The notes: generated by a model from the letters alone, not told the origin. A stretch of 47,289 nt of DNA from Neiella marina (GCF_002165625.1 NZ_NGNS01000030.1:1-47289); one strand, 5' to 3'; counted from the stretch's first letter, positions 9,601 to 17,746 are shown. Made by a program: numbers and translations.

Positions 9601-9856
9601 GCCGGATAACCTGTGCAATGAGCGGCAGCAGTGGACTAAACGGGTGACTGGTATCACGTTCGTACAAGCGCCAGCGAAATGCTGTTAAGCCCTCACTAGC
9701 AGCCCAATGATCCATCATTCGGCAGCTCGGTTCGCGACGGTCACCTCGGACAAAGGACACATTGGCTACGCCTTGCTGGCACTGCTGCCAACGTTGTCTC
9801 AAGCGCTTAAATGTTGCCGATTCAGTGACTGAAGATTCGCTCACAAGCGGTTCCAT
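6641..9856 (-). CDS. large TPR-GAF-GGDEF diguanylate cyclase with degenerate ATPase-like N-terminus
   Basis: A soluble 1071-residue protein. Residues about 30-230 align by eye with the ATPase module of MalT/STAND-like regulators, but the P-loop reads R-G-D-R-R-E-P-S-C and lacks the Lys, and the Walker B equivalent is L-L-V-S-D-F-Q-F. Residues about 260-640 are TPR-like helical repeats, about 690-860 a GAF-like domain, and 885-1071 a GGDEF domain with intact G-G-D-E-F (967-971). An I-site R-D-V-D (958-961) lies five residues before it, so the enzyme should make cyclic-di-GMP and be inhibited by product. No EAL domain or membrane helix is seen. It occupies the place of cysE in the E. coli order. 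A TTTACTAGT-like site lies upstream at 9914. Confidence 0.88.
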   Translation of the reverse strand: MEPLVSESSVTESATFKRLRQRWQQCQQGVANVSFVRGDRREPSCRMMDHWAASEGLTAFRWRLYERDTSHPFSPLLPLIAQVIRQRQISPEQLLDGIAVRNQYRAMLLRYFAGKSPSRIELPLPGELVYERNFAADLIVSMLRWLAQQTPLCLLVSDFQFAGPSTLQVVRRLADIQSAHFMLVMSLDPEYIHADERIQDYWHGFVEWLDGEQGFLDVHEHEVTGASQVWPESPFIMAKDPRAMLRDCEALLALMCLPEASYAAEQTERNFVVKGLSHDTSSRLHLQAFKGHCLLYLGELDEAFDALDSILEQAQLGSDRRALARAYRHLCWAYIYKSDLTQALSCGRQAVNYASGLADERERANCLFNYFVACNRANAGFGLERIAELLQLLQQLEMHNGQIYVCRNIFGQLEHSSKLSETQALEAAKEAIRIARTTDQRAGLAAAYHSRAVVLESMRRIHPAKRCFAISERLRNQLQDPVEIARVRNGFGYFYCQQEQFLDAYDYFNGALKQVIKANDVGETIATMYNLAWLYLMVRNYRHSATILEKLRRLMVSQHSSYFAYRNLHDVHLIQGVVLVLSGESLRAQQCLERSKRLSIPMSQSASLLLPILQLLLGESGGPSKLDRDSTISNIDQRLATSVRLRNQFQLLWLEVQVRCAPSQEAAIAALEQADAIKSRTPAGWQACRQWLLGNEAVLVNLPLPTLELDHLFLLAQQEARLNQLWKRMREVRLISALQAIGSDCSSESMIARETVRLLCGHYDFQVAMVVNCQTEKAEVMAVHVDGQVQNFPVDELAEDVRDYRNQQLLLNRSWLFRGGSQRLSSVCVLPLRDGNLRCCQLVLINIDQPYSPSKHDQEVLSLIGNQLASQLLAVRQQNKLIELSSIDTLTGLANRQALQSTIQDEINRVRRYSGKTGYMSLAFMDLDNFKYYNDTFGHDAGDLLLQWFADLLLEQLRDVDVAGRWGGDEFIVFMPETGAEQAQFVGERILQALVSKRGFTEPLSKALKRPVVIPQEKWLSCSVGVTQTDYRLHAPNAASMLTEADKALYQAKGNGKGQVIRFQSNETPAQ

Positions 9857-10021
9857 GGTGACACTACAAGTCCCTTGTTTTGACTATCGAACCATTATCT
9901 GCGGATTGGTCTGACTAGTAAATCGCCAATGAATCACAAATCCACCAACAAATGCCAATTATGTGACCTCGACATGAGCATAGCTTATTGATCTACTTGG
10001 TTTTATAACCTAGTCACTAAA

Positions 10022-10492
10022 TTATTGGCTGACCGCGCCAGCAAAATCCATTTGGCGCCAGGCTTCATAGCTGACAATTGCCACCGCATTAGACAAGTTC
10101 AAGCTTCGGGCATCAGCCATCATTGGAATGCGGATGCGATGATCTGGCGAAAAGCCATTGCGAATGGAATCCGGTAAGCCAGTGGTTTCAGAGCCAAATA
10201 GCAACACATCATCGGCTTGATAAGTCGGCTCAGTGTGAGGGCGGCTGCCTTTTGTGGTCAGTGCAAACATCCGCCGCCCAGCCATTGCTTCAGCAAATGT
10301 GTCAAAGTTTGGGTAACGACTCACTCTCGCTAGATCATGATAATCCAACCCAGCGCGGCGCAACTTTTTCTCTTCGAGATCAAAGCCAAATGGCTCAATT
10401 AAATGAAGTTGGGCGCCACAGTTAGCGGCGAGCCGGATAATGTTTCCGGTATTGGGCGCAATCTGAGGTTCGTGTAGGGCAATATGAAACAT
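10022..10492 (-). CDS. trmL: tRNA (cytidine(34)-2'-O)-methyltransferase TrmL
   Basis: A SPOUT-family enzyme that 2'-O-methylates the wobble nucleotide of tRNA-Leu isoacceptors. The start at 10492 (M-F-H-I-A-L-H-E-P) gives 156 residues and matches the family N-terminus; the frame is open to an ATG at 10525 but would add 11 atypical residues. The knot motifs [20 protein letters not shown] and [12 protein letters not shown] are present. In E. coli it follows gpsA-cysE, so its position here is a conserved trace of that cluster. Confidence 0.94.
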   Translation of the reverse strand: MFHIALHEPQIAPNTGNIIRLAANCGAQLHLIEPFGFDLEEKKLRRAGLDYHDLARVSRYPNFDTFAEAMAGRRMFALTTKGSRPHTEPTYQADDVLLFGSETTGLPDSIRNGFSPDHRIRIPMMADARSLNLSNAVAIVSYEAWRQMDFAGAVSQ

Positions 10493-10612
10493 GTCGAGCT
10501 CTGGCCAATAATGCAATCGCGCCATTGTACGCGCTCTATGGCCTCGACTCTACTTCACCTGCCATGCACACTGTCGCTCCGCGTCGCTCGGCCTCATCAG
10601 CCATCGAGCCCA

Positions 10613-11968
10613 TCAGTCATCGATCGCCATCCTAGGAAAGCGTAATACAATTCTCAGCCCCCCTAACTCTGCCGCTTCCGCTCGGACATCACCGTGATGG
10701 AAACGCATCGCTTGCGCAACAATGGCAAGCCCTAAGCCTGCGCCACCGCGCTCACGTTGACGAGCAAACTCGGGCCGATAGAAAGGCTCAAACAACTTGC
10801 TATGCTCTCCCTCAGGGACACCGCAGCCATCATCCTCAATGGTCAGCACTAACTGTTGGTCAGTGGCTGTCAGCTTAATTTGCAGCATTGAGTCGGCATA
10901 GCGACTGGCATTCTCCAGTACGTTGCCAATAGCCCGCTTCAACAAATCGCCATTGCCGGTCATGCTGATGGCTGCGGCTTCAGCTGGCTCGATGGTCAAT
11001 GAAATCTTCAGTTCAGGGTGAGTGAAACGCAAATTGTCGACACAATGGTGGAGCACAGAGTTGAATTCTAATGCCTGCTTGTCATGCTCTGGCATCAGTT
11101 GCATCCGAGACAGGCTCAGAAGCTGTTCAATCATGTCGTTCAGTACTTCACTCTCATGGCGAATGCGGTCACTTTCGTTGTTATTGCCCAATCGCTTGAC
11201 CAGCAGTGAATTAGCCAAACTCAATCGAGTCAGAGGCGAACGCAGTTCGTGGGAAACATCACTCAATAAGCGTTTATGAGCGGCCAGAGCATCATCGATA
11301 GTGGTTGCCATGGAACTAACCGATCGCGCCAGCGAACCAATTTCATCTTTGCGCTTGCGGACCGACTCCGCCACGGGTGCGTTAAAGTCACCAGCGGCAA
11401 TTAAATTCGCAGTGCCCCTGAGCTCAGCAAGAGGTTTAACGATTTGCCGCGCAACCAAGTAGGCCAATCCGCCCAACAACAAAGCCACGCAAGTGAGCAG
11501 CAGCGGACTTTGGCGCAACATATTGCGCAACCAAACGCCACGGCTAATCCGCTCGGGGAGGCCTAAGAACACCAAATATTGATGATCGGAATAACTAACC
11601 TTGAGCGGACCAACAATCCAATGAGGGCCCATTTTGTTGAGCAGTGGCTGCTCGAGATCGAGTAACGGCTGAACTTGCTCGATGAACTGAGGAGGAATTT
11701 TTTCCGTGATGAACTGACTTTGCTCGGAATCATAGAGCCACAACATCGCGCCATCGGGCATGACTTGACGGTGCTTCAACCACTTGCCCTTTTTCCCCCG
11801 AGATAACATACGATCAACTTTGCTGACCTGTCGCTCACTGTATTCTGCCAACCGTGGATCGAGTTGCTGAGGACCAACCGGCACTAACATAGGCCACGCT
11901 AGCATTAGCGCAGCCACCGCTAGTAGCGCAACCCATAGCCAGATGAAAATCCGTATTGATAACGACAT
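10613..11968 (-). CDS. cpxA: CpxA-type envelope-stress sensor histidine kinase
   Basis: Inner-membrane sensor of the Cpx envelope-stress system. Start 11968 (M-S-L-S-I-R-I-F, 451 residues) forms a TAATG overlap with the cpxR stop, indicating translational coupling. TM1 is about 8-27, then a periplasmic domain (about 30-154), TM2 about 155-173, HAMP about 174-230, HisKA with S-D-V-S-H-E-L-R-S-P-L-T (His240) and HATPase with NVLENASRYA, DDGCGVP and GGAGLGLAI. The periplasmic region is short and the part least like enteric CpxA. Assignment to CpxA rests on the neighbours and the CpxR box as well as the domains. Confidence 0.9.
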   Translation of the reverse strand: MSLSIRIFIWLWVALLAVAALMLAWPMLVPVGPQQLDPRLAEYSERQVSKVDRMLSRGKKGKWLKHRQVMPDGAMLWLYDSEQSQFITEKIPPQFIEQVQPLLDLEQPLLNKMGPHWIVGPLKVSYSDHQYLVFLGLPERISRGVWLRNMLRQSPLLLTCVALLLGGLAYLVARQIVKPLAELRGTANLIAAGDFNAPVAESVRKRKDEIGSLARSVSSMATTIDDALAAHKRLLSDVSHELRSPLTRLSLANSLLVKRLGNNNESDRIRHESEVLNDMIEQLLSLSRMQLMPEHDKQALEFNSVLHHCVDNLRFTHPELKISLTIEPAEAAAISMTGNGDLLKRAIGNVLENASRYADSMLQIKLTATDQQLVLTIEDDGCGVPEGEHSKLFEPFYRPEFARQRERGGAGLGLAIVAQAMRFHHGDVRAEAAELGGLRIVLRFPRMAIDD

Positions 11969-12660
11969 TAACTGCTCCGCACCACTTCTGCAGACCAACT
12001 ATATCCTCGACCACGGAGAGTTTTGATAGGCACTTCATCTAAGTACTCAGCCAGCTTCTTGCGGACATGGCTAACATGCATATCAATGCTCCGATCAAAC
12101 GGCATCATCCGACGTCCAAGCGCTCTCAAACTCAAGGTTTCTTTATCCACTGGTTGTCCGGGGTTTTCCATCAAGCATGCTAAAATCGCCAATTCGGCGC
12201 TGGTCATACTCAAATCTTGGTGCTGCCAATGGGCAGTTTGCTTGGCGATATTGACCGACACACCAGCGGACAATAGACCGTCACCTAGATCTTGCGCTGG
12301 TTGATAGCGCCGTAACACAGCTTTCATGCGCGCTACTAATTCAGCCTCTGTGAACGGCTTTGGTAAGTAATCATCAGCGCCGTGTTCCAAGCCAAGTACA
12401 CGATCAGCGGGTTCACCCCGTGCTGTTAGCATGATCACCGGCACGGTCGACTGTTGACGTAATTGCTTAAGGACTTCAAAGCCATTGAGTTGTGGCAGCA
12501 TGACATCCAACAATATCAATTCATGCTGGCCCTCAAGCCCCTTCTGCAACCCCGTCTGGCCATCATGAACTGCATCAATCTGATAGCCTTCATATTGCAG
12601 CAGCTCAGTCAGTAAACTGGCCAATTCAGTATCATCGTCAATCAGTAGTACCCGATTCAT
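11968..12660 (-). CDS. cpxR: CpxR-type OmpR-family response regulator
   Basis: A 230-residue regulator: receiver domain (1-118, acidic pocket D8-D9-D10, phosphoacceptor D52 in LLDVMLPQLNG, Lys in DDYLPKPF) and an OmpR-type winged helix (about 130-228, ending KTLRGRGYSW). The start at 12660 (M-N-R-V-L-L-I-D) has GAGGA seven bases upstream and matches the family N-terminus; the frame is open to 12732 but those extra residues are not plausible. It is first in a cpxR-cpxA operon whose upstream region carries a perfect CpxR box, so autoregulation is expected. Confidence 0.94.
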   Translation of the reverse strand: MNRVLLIDDDTELASLLTELLQYEGYQIDAVHDGQTGLQKGLEGQHELILLDVMLPQLNGFEVLKQLRQQSTVPVIMLTARGEPADRVLGLEHGADDYLPKPFTEAELVARMKAVLRRYQPAQDLGDGLLSAGVSVNIAKQTAHWQHQDLSMTSAELAILACLMENPGQPVDKETLSLRALGRRMMPFDRSIDMHVSHVRKKLAEYLDEVPIKTLRGRGYSWSAEVVRSS

Positions 12661-12733
12661 GATTTCCTCGATTGTTACCGTACTGCTCAAGATTACTTGC
12701 CGCAGCCAGGCAACTCTAGCGACTCGATTCAAT

Positions 12734-12748
12734 TTTACGAATCTTTAC
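12734..12748 (-). promoter_or_regulatory. CpxR binding site (exact GTAAA-N5-GTAAA)
   Basis: The plus strand reads TTTAC-GAATC-TTTAC, which on the minus strand is GTAAA-N5-GTAAA, the E. coli CpxR consensus. It lies 74 bases before the cpxR start and 121 bases before the cpxP start, in the divergent region. One site could therefore serve both operons, as in enterobacteria. Confidence 0.8.
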
Positions 12749-12869
12749 GTTGCCTTGACGTTGCTTTGCATTGCTTCCCTTAGACTTCAATCATCGTTGT
12801 TCCCCCAACGACTAAAACTGAATTGAACGTAACAGATCTTTGAGCTACCCAACCTGAAGGATTAACAAA

Positions 12870-13334
12870 ATGAAAGCTAAAGCACTTGTCATGGCCTTAT
12901 GTTGTACGCTTGGTATCGCTGCTCCAGCGTTTGCCAAAGGCCAAATGCCGATGGGCAAAATCTTCCGCCAACTAGATTTAACAGAAGAGCAAAAAACTCA
13001 GATTAAAGAACTACGCAGCGAGCAACGCGAAGTTGGCCAAGCTCAAAAAGAGACCAACTCGGCAACTCGCGACGCTCACAAAGCAGCGATGAAAGCTCTA
13101 ATGACTAACCCAACCTTTGACCAAGACGAAGCTGCTCGTTTGATCGATGAGCGCAATGCGCAACAAAAAGCACGTAGTATTGAGAAAATGCGCGCTCACC
13201 ATGCCATCATGCAGGTGCTGACGCCGCAACAGCAAACTCAATTCATCGAACTGATGGAACAACAAAAAAAGCGTGGCGACAAAAAAGGTAAAAAAGGCAA
13301 GCAAGGCCAAAACTTGGGCGGCAGTGGCTTCTAA
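12870..13334 (+). CDS. cpxP: CpxP/Spy-family periplasmic protein
   Basis: A 154-residue secreted protein with signal peptide (about 1-22, A-P-A-F-A/K). It has the two LTxxQ signatures of the CpxP/Spy family, L-T-E-E-Q near residue 39 and L-T-P-Q-Q near 113, on a highly charged helical fold. The tail is very Lys-rich (KKRGDKKGKKGKQ). CpxP binds the CpxA sensor domain and dampens signalling; Spy is a related periplasmic chaperone. Position, divergent from cpxRA over a CpxR box and followed by fieF exactly as in E. coli, favours CpxP. Confidence 0.85.
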   Translation: MKAKALVMALCCTLGIAAPAFAKGQMPMGKIFRQLDLTEEQKTQIKELRSEQREVGQAQKETNSATRDAHKAAMKALMTNPTFDQDEAARLIDERNAQQKARSIEKMRAHHAIMQVLTPQQQTQFIELMEQQKKRGDKKGKKGKQGQNLGGSGF

Positions 13335-13383
13335 CAGCTAATTAGCCAAACATTGCCTCAACTCATTGAGCTGAGAGAAATAT

Positions 13384-13420
13384 TCAGGCAGCATGTGGCA
13401 CACTTGTGACTGCTGCCTGA
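13384..13420 (+). promoter_or_regulatory. 10-bp hairpin over the fieF ribosome binding site
   Basis: TCAGGCAGCA (13384-13393) and TGCTGCCTGA (13411-13420) pair perfectly across a 17-base loop. The right arm ends six bases before the fieF ATG, and its last bases contribute to the only Shine-Dalgarno-like sequence (TGAG, 13418-13421). It has no T-tract, so it is not a typical terminator. Either translational control of fieF or processing of a cpxP-fieF transcript is possible. Confidence 0.5.
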
Positions 13421-13426
13421 GTTATC

Positions 13427-14299
13427 ATGCCAGCCAACCATTACGCTACATGGGTTAAAAGAGCCAGCACTGCGGCTATCGTCGTCGCCATCATTCTGGT
13501 CATCATCAAAGGGGTTTGCTGGCTTTACACCGGCTCCGCCGCCCTACTTGCCTCGCTTCTCGATTCGCTTATCGATGCCCTCGCATCAGCGGTTAATTAT
13601 GCCGCCATTCGCTGGGCGACCAAGCCTCCTGATGCCAATCATCGTTTCGGACATGGCAAAGTAGAAGCCATTGCAGCCCTCGCACAAAGCGGTTTTATTG
13701 CCGGTTCAGCGCTACTGTTGGCAATGCATGGCATTGATCGAATGCTCAACCCGACAATTGTCAAAAACCTCCCGATAGGTCTGACGGCAATGGCTATTGC
13801 CATGCTATTAACCGTGGCTTTGGTTGCATTTCAAACCGTTGCCATTGCTAAAACTGATAGCACAGCGATCCGCGCCGACCGCCTCCATTACCAATCCGAT
13901 ATCCTAATGAATCTCGCAGTATTCAGCTCATTGGCATTGACTTGGTATGGTTGGCAAGCGGCTGATGCTTGGTTTGCATTGGCGATTGCCTGTTACATGC
14001 TGTTTAGTGTGGTGGCCATCATTCGCCATGCGTTTTCCCATTTGATGGACCATGAGCTATCGCCTGATGAGCGCCAGTTGATTATCGACAAAGTCCTTGA
14101 ACACCCTGAGGTGCGCGGCTACCACGATCTGCGCACCCGACAATCTGCCGGTACTCGCTTCGTTCAGCTCCATCTTGAACTCGACGGTTCGTTATCGTTG
14201 ACTCAAGCACACACCATTTGTGATCAAGTCGAGCGCGATGTCGCTGATCTATTTGAGCTAGCAGACGTTATTATTCACCAAGACGTTGCTGCCAAATAG
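13427..14299 (+). CDS. fieF: cation diffusion facilitator, FieF (YiiP) type
   Basis: An inner-membrane proton-coupled exporter of divalent metals (Zn, Fe). The 290 residues contain six membrane helices, the metal-site motif D-S-L-I-D in TM2 and H-x-x-S-D (HYQSDILMN) in TM5. The signature HRFGHGKVEA follows TM2, and the cytoplasmic metal-binding domain starts near residue 208. All transport-site residues known from YiiP (two Asp, His, Asp) are present. It lies downstream of cpxP, as in E. coli, with a hairpin covering the start region. Confidence 0.95.
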   Translation: MPANHYATWVKRASTAAIVVAIILVIIKGVCWLYTGSAALLASLLDSLIDALASAVNYAAIRWATKPPDANHRFGHGKVEAIAALAQSGFIAGSALLLAMHGIDRMLNPTIVKNLPIGLTAMAIAMLLTVALVAFQTVAIAKTDSTAIRADRLHYQSDILMNLAVFSSLALTWYGWQAADAWFALAIACYMLFSVVAIIRHAFSHLMDHELSPDERQLIIDKVLEHPEVRGYHDLRTRQSAGTRFVQLHLELDGSLSLTQAHTICDQVERDVADLFELADVIIHQDVAAK

Positions 14300-14384
14300 C
14301 CCGCACAGACGGTAGTGGGATATTCTCCATTGAACTTGCTAAACTGGGCAGCATTGATACTTTTCCACCTAAAGAGTTTTTACT

Positions 14385-14894
14385 ATGCCTCTGCTCGATA
14401 GTTTTACGGTTGACCACACCAAGATGACAGCCCCTGCTGTCCGCGTCGCCAAAACCATGCAAACGCCAAAGCAAGACACCATTACAGTATTCGATCTGCG
14501 CTTTTGCGTACCAAATGCTGAAATTTTGTCTGAGCGTGGAATCCACACCCTTGAGCACTTGTTTGCCGGCTTTATGCGCAACCATCTCAATTCTGATCAA
14601 GTTGAAATTATTGATATTTCACCGATGGGTTGCCGTACCGGCTTTTACATGAGCCTGATAGGAACACCGACTGAGCAACAAGTTGCTGACGCTTGGTTAG
14701 CATCAATGGAAGATGTATTGGCTGTCTCTAACCAAAATGAAATCCCTGAACTCAATGAATATCAATGCGGTACTTACGACATGCATTCACTTGAGGAAGC
14801 CCAACAAATTGCTCAGGCAATTAAAGGCAAGGGCATTGGTATCAATAGTAACGACGCTCTTGCCCTACCTCAGTCGCTATTAAGCCAGCTTTAA
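14385..14894 (+). CDS. luxS: S-ribosylhomocysteine lyase LuxS
   Basis: Cleaves S-ribosylhomocysteine to homocysteine and DPD, the precursor of autoinducer-2, in the activated-methyl cycle. The 169 residues are full length. Metal ligands are visible in H-T-L-E-H (about 54-58) and in the Cys of [10 protein letters not shown]. The second catalytic Cys is in G-C-R-T-G-F-Y. No pfs or metabolic partner lies beside it. It stands between fieF and an unknown membrane gene and is followed by a hairpin terminator candidate at 14919-14958. Confidence 0.97.
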   Translation: MPLLDSFTVDHTKMTAPAVRVAKTMQTPKQDTITVFDLRFCVPNAEILSERGIHTLEHLFAGFMRNHLNSDQVEIIDISPMGCRTGFYMSLIGTPTEQQVADAWLASMEDVLAVSNQNEIPELNEYQCGTYDMHSLEEAQQIAQAIKGKGIGINSNDALALPQSLLSQL

Positions 14895-14918
14895 CCGCAG
14901 TTGGCACAATGCAATTGC

Positions 14919-14958
14919 AGATGGTTGCGATGATGTAAAACAGCGTAACCATCTCTTT
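14919..14958 (+). terminator. probable terminator after luxS
   Basis: AGATGGTTGCG (14919-14929) pairs with CGTAACCATCT (14944-14954) through 11 pairs including one G-T, with a 14-base loop. It is followed by CTTTAC. The tail is short in T, so the call is moderate. Confidence 0.5.
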
Positions 14959-15017
14959 ACTTCGCCCTTGCGGTTAGCCAATATACCGACTGGCTTTTCC
15001 AATTGTTTGTTCGCTCT

Positions 15018-15518
15018 ATGATGTACCTAATTGTAATTCTCGTCGCTAGTTTATTGGTTAACCTTCTGCTATTCGTCGAGCGGTTATCACTGCTCAAGAA
15101 AATAGCCAAAGGCGACAAGTTGCTCAGAAGCGCTAACCAGCAGCTGCAGCTAACCCGCCAAACGCTGACCCACACGACTCATCAGTTGCAAGAGCAAATG
15201 TTGAGACAAGTGAACGCCAAACAAGGCGCTATCCAACAGCGAACCTCTCAGGTCTTAGAGCACCTGATTGAGCGCCTGCCAGCAATCATTCAAACTCAGG
15301 CGCAAACTGGCCAAAATTATGTGCAGGTATTGAAAACTCTGCCGTCACCAGAAGGTTGCAGCGTTGAGGAGTTAACCGATTACTTTAAAGAGCGCAATAA
15401 AACTTGGGCTCGATTATGGCAAATGCGCGATCCTAACGCCCTGATGAAGCTCATGAATGCAATGATGAGCCACTCAACCAGCGAAGCAAAACAAGCAGAA
15501 ACATCGACATCATCGTGA
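15018..15518 (+). CDS. membrane-anchored coiled-coil protein of unknown function
   Basis: About 166 residues from the ATG at 15018; the frame is open to a TTG at 15003. One N-terminal membrane helix (MMYLIVILVASLLVNLLLF) is followed by a Gln/Leu-rich coiled coil (about 20-95) and a small C-terminal helical part with W-A-R-L-W-Q-M-R-D-P. I do not recognise a family. Its stop overlaps the next gene by four bases (GTGA), so the two are probably co-translated and may act together at the membrane. Confidence 0.65.
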   Translation: MMYLIVILVASLLVNLLLFVERLSLLKKIAKGDKLLRSANQQLQLTRQTLTHTTHQLQEQMLRQVNAKQGAIQQRTSQVLEHLIERLPAIIQTQAQTGQNYVQVLKTLPSPEGCSVEELTDYFKERNKTWARLWQMRDPNALMKLMNAMMSHSTSEAKQAETSTSS

Positions 15519-16501
15519 ACCATGCGGAGCCATTAACGGAAGATGATCCCCAACGTCAGGTCAAGCTGACGCAATTTGTCGAGCGCCACGAACAGCAACA
15601 CATCATGACGGGCTGTCGTGGTATGCGGCTGCATTATGTTTTTTACCCGCAAGCCAATAAACCCACCATTGTCGTTGCCCCTGGCCGTGCGGAAGCGGCT
15701 TTCAAGTATCGTGAACTAGCAAGAGACTTTTATCAGCGCGGCTTTCAAGTCGCGGTAATCGATCACCGCGGACAAGGCTTATCAGAGCGTTTTTTCCCCA
15801 ATCGTCAGCTGGGCCATATGGACGACTTTGAATACGCCGCCAAAGACTTACTACAATTAGCCAAACGAGTTCAATTCAATCATCAACCTTGCTATCTGAT
15901 CGCTCACTCAATGGGCGCGACAATTGGTTTACGCGCTTGCCAAATGGAACCGGGGTTGTTTGCTCGAGTTGCGCTAATGGCGCCAATGCTGTCGCTACCA
16001 CTGCCGATGCCTGCCATGTTAATGCGAGTATATTTGTGGTGGCGAACGACGACAGAGCGCATCGCTTGGCGTAAACATCGCCAGCCCCCAGAGTACATAT
16101 CACCAGGCCGCCGCGAGTATCACGACGGAGGTTTTCGCAACAACCCACTGACCTCAAGTCTGGTCCGATATAATGCATTTCGCCAAATGTATGAGCAGCA
16201 GCCTAAACTGCAACTGGGCGGACCAACGTCTGGCTGGTTGCGCGCGGCGCTGGCTTTAATCGCAACCGTGTTCAGCGAAGTGGATAAAATCGATCAGCCA
16301 ATGCTAGTGGCCCTTGCCGACGACGAGCGGGTAGTGACGGCAACCGGCCAACACAAACTGCGACAGCGATTGGCGTCGAGTTCGATAACTCAACAGTGGC
16401 TGCAACTGGAACATTGCCGCCATGAGCCGTTACTCGAAATCGATGCAGTTCGAACCCCATTAATCGAACAAATTTTCCATTTCTTTACCACCAGCAACTA
16501 G
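15515..16501 (+). CDS. alpha/beta hydrolase, lysophospholipase L2 (PldB)-like
   Basis: A 328-residue cytosolic or peripheral hydrolase beginning with GTG that overlaps the preceding stop (GTGA). The nucleophile elbow reads L-I-A-H-S-M-G-A with Ser about residue 132. The oxyanion region is V-V-A-P-G-R-A-E-A and IDHRGQGLSER resembles PldB and monoacylglycerol lipases. The acid and base are probably ALADDERVV and the CRHEPLLE histidine near the end. PldB-like lysophospholipase activity is inferred from these features and length; the true lipid substrate is unknown. Confidence 0.82.
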   Translation: MNHAEPLTEDDPQRQVKLTQFVERHEQQHIMTGCRGMRLHYVFYPQANKPTIVVAPGRAEAAFKYRELARDFYQRGFQVAVIDHRGQGLSERFFPNRQLGHMDDFEYAAKDLLQLAKRVQFNHQPCYLIAHSMGATIGLRACQMEPGLFARVALMAPMLSLPLPMPAMLMRVYLWWRTTTERIAWRKHRQPPEYISPGRREYHDGGFRNNPLTSSLVRYNAFRQMYEQQPKLQLGGPTSGWLRAALALIATVFSEVDKIDQPMLVALADDERVVTATGQHKLRQRLASSSITQQWLQLEHCRHEPLLEIDAVRTPLIEQIFHFFTTSN

Positions 16502-16528
16502 GGTCTGACAGCAGTCCTATGGCGACGA

Positions 16529-17365
16529 TTATTGCTGCAAATTGGCGATGATTGGATTGATCACACTGGCTAGTCGATTTGGCTCTGTTAACGGCAATAA
16601 ATGCTCACTTCCTTCCAGTTCGATAAACTCATGGGCAGGCTGAATTTGCTGCCAATGACGCCATTGAGGCGCTGCTAAAGTATTCGACAATTCCGCGCGA
16701 ATAGCAGTGGTAGGTACTTGCAACTTCCGTAAGGTGGTCCATATGTTAGGCAACGAGCCATAAATCGCCGCTTCCCAAGCCTTACCAAACCGCAACCGGA
16801 GCTCGTCACCTATGGTTTCAAAACCATGCTCAATGTAGGCATGGAGTGCATCATCTGACAGGTTTCGAAACGCTGCGGCACGGCGATGAAAACGAAATGC
16901 CGCTTGTCGGTCGGAGAACGCCTCTGGCCGACCTAGGGTTTTCTTAATCATCGGAATCCGCCGCTTCATGGACCAAGGAAGCCAACGTAGGAAGTGTGCT
17001 TTGTGCGACGGAAACATCACCGGATCGACCAAAATCAGTTGTCGGAATAGCTCCGGCCGCCGTTGCGCCGCCATCATTCCCACTACAGCGCCAAGTGAAT
17101 GACCCAACAACACCACCGGCGGCAACTGCTGAGCTTCAATCTGGGCGATCAAATCGGAAGCAAATGTTTGCCAATGCAATCGCGCAGGCGGCTTTTGCTG
17201 GCCGCGCCACAACGGCCGGTGTTCGGTTAACCAGAGTTCCAAGTTACCGCTGAGTTGCCGAAGCAGCGGTTGATATACCATCGGTGGAAAGCCATTAGCG
17301 GGTGACAGCACCAGCGGGGTTGCCCCCTGTTGACGGCTCTCTGAATGAAGGATCAGTGGTGTCAT
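16529..17365 (-). CDS. alpha/beta hydrolase-fold protein
   Basis: 278 residues from the ATG at 17365, chosen because GGAG lies five bases upstream; the frame extends to 17383 without such a site. It has the nucleophile elbow V-L-L-G-H-S-L-G-A (Ser about residue 90), an N-terminal LSPANGFPP oxyanion segment and a C-terminal E-G-S-E-H-L-L-P-L that supplies the catalytic His. The family covers esterases, dienelactone hydrolases and others, so the substrate is open. It converges with the PldB-like gene over a 27-base gap. Confidence 0.8.
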   Translation of the reverse strand: MTPLILHSESRQQGATPLVLSPANGFPPMVYQPLLRQLSGNLELWLTEHRPLWRGQQKPPARLHWQTFASDLIAQIEAQQLPPVVLLGHSLGAVVGMMAAQRRPELFRQLILVDPVMFPSHKAHFLRWLPWSMKRRIPMIKKTLGRPEAFSDRQAAFRFHRRAAAFRNLSDDALHAYIEHGFETIGDELRLRFGKAWEAAIYGSLPNIWTTLRKLQVPTTAIRAELSNTLAAPQWRHWQQIQPAHEFIELEGSEHLLPLTEPNRLASVINPIIANLQQ

Positions 17366-17491
17366 CGCTACTCCATGAAACAACGGCTAATGCTGAGTTG
17401 GATTGGTAGTATCCACTGAAGGTTAAGATAGACGAATGGTCTGACCAGTTCAATCTGAGGCTAAAAAAGAACAGCTGAAGTGCGCAGCAGA

Positions 17492-17746
17492 TCAGCGGAC
17501 GCGGAGATCAGGATCGCTTTGAATTAGGCCATGGTGATCAACCGTTAATAACGTATGGCCATGTTCTAAAACAGCTAGCGGCGCCATTTCAGCATTGCGC
17601 ACAAACAATAAGCTAGCGCCCATGTGAATTAAGTCACTGACGCGATCCATCTGAAATTGGCGTAATTTTTTTGAATGCTGCTCCGGAACAGCAGCACTTT
17701 TTCGACGCTCTTTCAAAGCAAAGCCCGAGCGTACCCCAAAAACCAT
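17492..17746 (-). CDS. small hypothetical protein (84 aa)
   Basis: An ATG at 17746 is preceded by GAGG five bases upstream, the best argument that this is a real gene. The protein is basic at the N-terminus (FALKERRKSAAVPEQHSKK) and hydrophobic in the middle (DLIHMGASLLFV). It has no transmembrane segment or signal peptide and no family that I recognise. A weak five-pair hairpin with a T6 tract follows its stop (about 17463-17490). Confidence 0.5.
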   Translation of the reverse strand: MVFGVRSGFALKERRKSAAVPEQHSKKLRQFQMDRVSDLIHMGASLLFVRNAEMAPLAVLEHGHTLLTVDHHGLIQSDPDLRVR

